From positions 1 through 8,001 of the forward strand of contig JALXCO010000058.1 in assembly GCA_026990885.1 (NCBI GenBank): a stretch of 8,001 nucleotides of DNA, given 5' to 3'. Positions 5,506 through 8,001 of the stretch are shown here, piece after piece. Below the pieces are notes generated by a model that had not been told where the DNA came from, did no database searches, and saw only the letters and a program-made list of their open reading frames with translations. Numbering within the stretch: the stretch's first letter is position 1; every line of letters starts with the position of its first letter. The position numbers were made by a program, and so were the translations under genes. Source of the DNA: Desulfurococcales archaeon (lineage in GTDB: Archaea; Thermoproteota; Thermoprotei_A; Sulfolobales; AG1).

Positions 5506-5514
5506 AAAAATATG
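5506..5514 (+). promoter_or_regulatory. Possible TATA box of the S16 protease gene
   Basis: AAAAATATG is centred about 30 bases before the ATG at 5540. No SD is visible before that ATG, so a leaderless or near-leaderless mRNA is expected. It shares a 91-bp divergent region with the thiI promoter. Confidence 0.35.
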
Positions 5515-5539
5515 TTTCCTTAAAGTGTAAAATATTCAT

Positions 5540-7618
5540 ATGGGGGAAATGATAAGAGTAGATCCGGTCATCATCTCAATAGCTCTACTTCTACTCCTCA
5601 CACAACACCTGCTTAATGTAGCTTATTCCCAGGAGCAGATATATGTGGTAAGCACCGTTACGCTACCAGCGCTTGCTGTTGGTTTTGATAAAAATGGCAC
5701 GAGCATAGGGGTGGTGACCAATATAAATGTTAAAGTAATCTATCCCGGAAGCGGTAGGGTATATGTTTCTACAGAGCCGTTAAGCCAGATCGATTTCCAG
5801 GCAGCAAGCAGAGTCGCTGCCCTGCTGGCTTCGTATTACTCGAGAGTTGATATATCTAGGTACGACATACTTATATCTATAGATATAGATTCCCCAGTGA
5901 TAGGTGGTCCCTCAGCTGGTGTTCCACTATTTATAGCTATATACTCTGCACTAGCCAATAAAAGCATCAATAGATATACTGCAGGTACAGGCATGATACT
6001 TCCAGACGGATTAATAGGTCCGGTTGGAGGTATACCAGAAAAGGTTAGGGCTGCGATCGAAAATGGCTACTATAGGGTTGTTATTCCTTTTGGGCAGAGC
6101 ATCTATAACGTTGTAAGGCAGGTTGAAAGAAGTATTGGCCCTATAGTTATTGTTGAGAATATACCTGAAACCATAAATGTCTCAGCGCTAGCTAGGGATC
6201 TGGGTGGCGAGATATATGAGGCATCAAGCTTTAGGGATGTCATAAAATACTTCATAAATGATGAATACAACGATACCGCTTATCTAGAGCCTTTTTTGAT
6301 CTCGTTAGAGAAAGAGATGCTCACCAACATGTATTACGGTTTCAGGGACCGTTATCTGGAGCTTTATTCTGGGACTCTCAACTATTATGATTCAAATAGG
6401 CAGACTATAGATCCGGGACTGAACACGTATATATCACAGCTTATAGATAGGGCTGAAAGCATATATAATAGATCTCTTGACTACTATAGAAAAAACCTAT
6501 ATATGGCGTTATCATATGTCTTGAATGCATATATAATCTTAAGCTACGTTAAAGATCTTATTAAAATAGCTGGCATGGAGGCTGACGATGCTAGAGAGTA
6601 CTTATTGGGTAAGCTTGAATCTGTTGAGAGGGATCTATCTAAAATACTTGATAGATACTATAGCTATCTAGATTCGCGCAACCTAACTCTCTCTAGACTG
6701 TCTCTACTAACCGAGATATACAGGAGGATAGATAACGCAAATAATAGTATAGCTACCGCGCTGGATCTGATTAAGGACAGAAACTATGTAGATGCGCTAT
6801 ACTATATATCCTACGTGGATGGTAGACTGGTTAGTATAGATATATGGTTTAGCTTGCTCGAGAGCTACGATGTATATGATACTTTCTATGTATCCTACAA
6901 TGATCTCAGGGATCTTGCTGGATGGATATTCAGCTTCGCTAAGACATCATCGAGCTACGCTACTTCGCTAGCTAGAGAAATTGGTGCATCGACAGAGGAG
7001 CTTTCACGCTCGCTTGAGGAGCTTGATAAAGCTGGTGAATTGATCAATATAAATGATTTTGTAGGATCTATATCGCACAGCATAGAATCCATAATGTATT
7101 CCCAGATAACTATATATAAGATCTTCAATCTCAATCTCTCAAGCATCGCCCATGCACTTAGAATGGAGACGAGATACACGCTGGGTGATTATCAAAATCT
7201 AAACTATATGGCTCCCCTACCTCTTAGACTATACATATATGCAGGAGACGACTATTTTAGTCAGAATGATTTTCTGAACTCCATAGAATACTATGAGTTA
7301 AGCCTGATTCTATCGAAACTATATGGATTTCTAATAGTTAATAAGATGAATAGAGCTGTAGCGCAAGAAAGAGTTCCTGATAACGATTATCAGGAGCAGA
7401 AAGGAAGTATACAGAAGCAGGAAGAGGGGATGGATAGAAACGTTGATTCTAATACTATAACTATAGAGACTCCTGCTATAGATACCAATACGGAGACCTT
7501 TATAGATGGTGGTGCGAACGATGCAGAGAGGGCTGTATACTATTATATAGATCTTCTATTATTGGCTCTGCTAATTATAATACCTATAGGTGTTATCCTG
7601 CTGAAAAAACTGCTTTAA
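5540..7618 (+). CDS. Secreted membrane-anchored S16 (Lon-type) serine protease without ATPase
   Basis: The product has 692 residues. A hydrophobic N-terminal segment (about 9-29, VIISIALLLLL) ending near AYSQEQ looks like a signal peptide. Residues about 33-235 match the Lon proteolytic domain: GGPSAGVPL gives catalytic Ser125, TGMILPDGLIGPVGGIPEKV gives catalytic Lys168, and the 43-residue spacing equals that of the Ser-Lys dyad in Lon. No AAA+ ATPase domain is present, so it resembles the archaeal stand-alone S16 proteases (COG1750 type) rather than archaeal LonB. Residues about 240-610 are a long, Tyr- and Ser-rich, mostly helical region with no motif I recognise. A hydrophilic linker (about 610-664) precedes one C-terminal membrane segment (about 670-688) ending KKLL, implying an extracytoplasmic body anchored at the C-terminus. 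Sequons such as NGT (52-54) and NKS (140-142) fit exposure outside. The HD-domain gene follows in an apparent operon. Substrates are unknown. Confidence 0.88.
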   Translation: MGEMIRVDPVIISIALLLLLTQHLLNVAYSQEQIYVVSTVTLPALAVGFDKNGTSIGVVTNINVKVIYPGSGRVYVSTEPLSQIDFQAASRVAALLASYYSRVDISRYDILISIDIDSPVIGGPSAGVPLFIAIYSALANKSINRYTAGTGMILPDGLIGPVGGIPEKVRAAIENGYYRVVIPFGQSIYNVVRQVERSIGPIVIVENIPETINVSALARDLGGEIYEASSFRDVIKYFINDEYNDTAYLEPFLISLEKEMLTNMYYGFRDRYLELYSGTLNYYDSNRQTIDPGLNTYISQLIDRAESIYNRSLDYYRKNLYMALSYVLNAYIILSYVKDLIKIAGMEADDAREYLLGKLESVERDLSKILDRYYSYLDSRNLTLSRLSLLTEIYRRIDNANNSIATALDLIKDRNYVDALYYISYVDGRLVSIDIWFSLLESYDVYDTFYVSYNDLRDLAGWIFSFAKTSSSYATSLAREIGASTEELSRSLEELDKAGELININDFVGSISHSIESIMYSQITIYKIFNLNLSSIAHALRMETRYTLGDYQNLNYMAPLPLRLYIYAGDDYFSQNDFLNSIEYYELSLILSKLYGFLIVNKMNRAVAQERVPDNDYQEQKGSIQKQEEGMDRNVDSNTITIETPAIDTNTETFIDGGANDAERAVYYYIDLLLLALLIIIPIGVILLKKLL

Positions 7619-7636
7619 TGCTCTAAGGTGTGGAGG

Positions 7637-8001
7637 GTGTCTATAGTATCTGTTGAGTTGATAGAGAAGCATATATCTAGTTCACCTATACTGGAAAAGA
7701 TATATAGGTTGCTTGAGGAGGATATAGAGGTTCAAGAGCTCCTTAGAATGAGCAACGTAATGACCGTTACTAGACTTAAGTATAATGATCATGGGGTTGT
7801 CCACTCAAGAATCGTTTCGGGTGCTGCTCTAGAGATATTCGATATATTAACAGGAAAAGGCATTGTACCATCAAGCATTAGGGACAAGATATCATCAAGC
7901 ATGGAGGAGGCAAAGATCATTGTCTTGATGGCCGCGTATCTTCATGATATAGGTAATTCTATACATAGGACAAACCATGAAATGCTTGGTGCATTGCTCG
8001 C
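7637..8001 (+). CDS. HD-domain metal-dependent phosphohydrolase, N-terminal part (cut by window edge)
   Basis: The frame stays open to the window edge, giving 121 complete codons. The predicted start is GTG at 7637, because AAGGTG (7625-7630) lies six bases upstream as a Shine-Dalgarno site; GTG at 7628 is the alternative. The protein shows the HD-superfamily metal ligands: YNDHGVVHSRI (His52, His56), then YLHDIGN (His103-Asp104), then His110 and His114 in IHRTNHEMLG. Such proteins are metal-dependent phosphohydrolases, often acting on nucleotides or cyclic nucleotides; this subgroup's substrate is not evident. No signal peptide is seen, so it is probably cytoplasmic. The gene begins 18 bases after the S16 protease stop, so the two are likely co-transcribed, although protease outside and hydrolase inside need not act in one pathway. 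The rest of the domain lies beyond the window. Confidence 0.82.
   Translation, partial: MSIVSVELIEKHISSSPILEKIYRLLEEDIEVQELLRMSNVMTVTRLKYNDHGVVHSRIVSGAALEIFDILTGKGIVPSSIRDKISSSMEEAKIIVLMAAYLHDIGNSIHRTNHEMLGALL

Noticed and set aside
6955..7179. Minus-strand open frame of 74 codons
   Set aside because: It is antisense to the helical region of the S16 protease gene with no independent support.
1..8001. CRISPR array or a multi-gene defence island
   Set aside because: No regularly spaced repeats and no cas, restriction or other defence genes were found; the only related trace is the broken VapBC pair.

Overview
The window looks like part of a hyperthermophilic crenarchaeal (Thermoproteota, Desulfurococcales-like) chromosome. 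The evidence is AT-rich intergenic DNA with archaeal TATA-type boxes, heavy use of AGG/AGA and ATA codons, a tRNA gene with G+C-rich stems and no encoded CCA, a VapBC remnant, a TrmB-type regulator and an archaeal stand-alone Lon-like (S16) secreted protease. No species can be named from sequence alone.

Layout. The left edge (1-465) holds the 3' end of a VapB-like antitoxin gene and a VapC PIN-domain toxin gene broken by one extra base in a C tract. A stretch of about 470 bp without a gene follows; it contains a near-perfect palindrome, a longer AT-rich inverted repeat and a terminator-like hairpin. Next, on the minus strand, come tRNA-Pro(TGG) and, upstream of it, a zinc-ribbon PLP enzyme of the threonine synthase family. 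A divergent intergenic region (2235-2591) carries promoters for that enzyme and for a rightward three-gene cluster: a winged-helix-like conserved hypothetical protein, a 52-residue protein overlapping it by 8 bp, and a TrmB-like regulator starting 2 bp later. The TrmB-like gene converges, with a single base between stop codons, on a minus-strand thiI gene (tRNA 4-thiouridine synthase / sulfurtransferase) that carries a C-terminal rhodanese domain. A compact 91-bp divergent promoter region separates thiI from a secreted, membrane-anchored S16 (Lon-type Ser-Lys) protease gene. That gene is followed closely, as in an operon, by an HD-domain metal phosphohydrolase gene cut by the right edge.

How the genes relate. 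Most of the window is housekeeping or lineage-specific chromosome: amino-acid metabolism, tRNA and tRNA thiolation, envelope proteolysis and regulation. The accessory trace is the decayed toxin-antitoxin pair. I did not find a clear novel defence or mobile system. The points most worth following are the one-base VapC lesion, the unassigned three-gene regulatory-looking cluster with its hidden small gene, the rhodanese-bearing archaeal ThiI, and the large uncharacterised helical region of the S16 protease.
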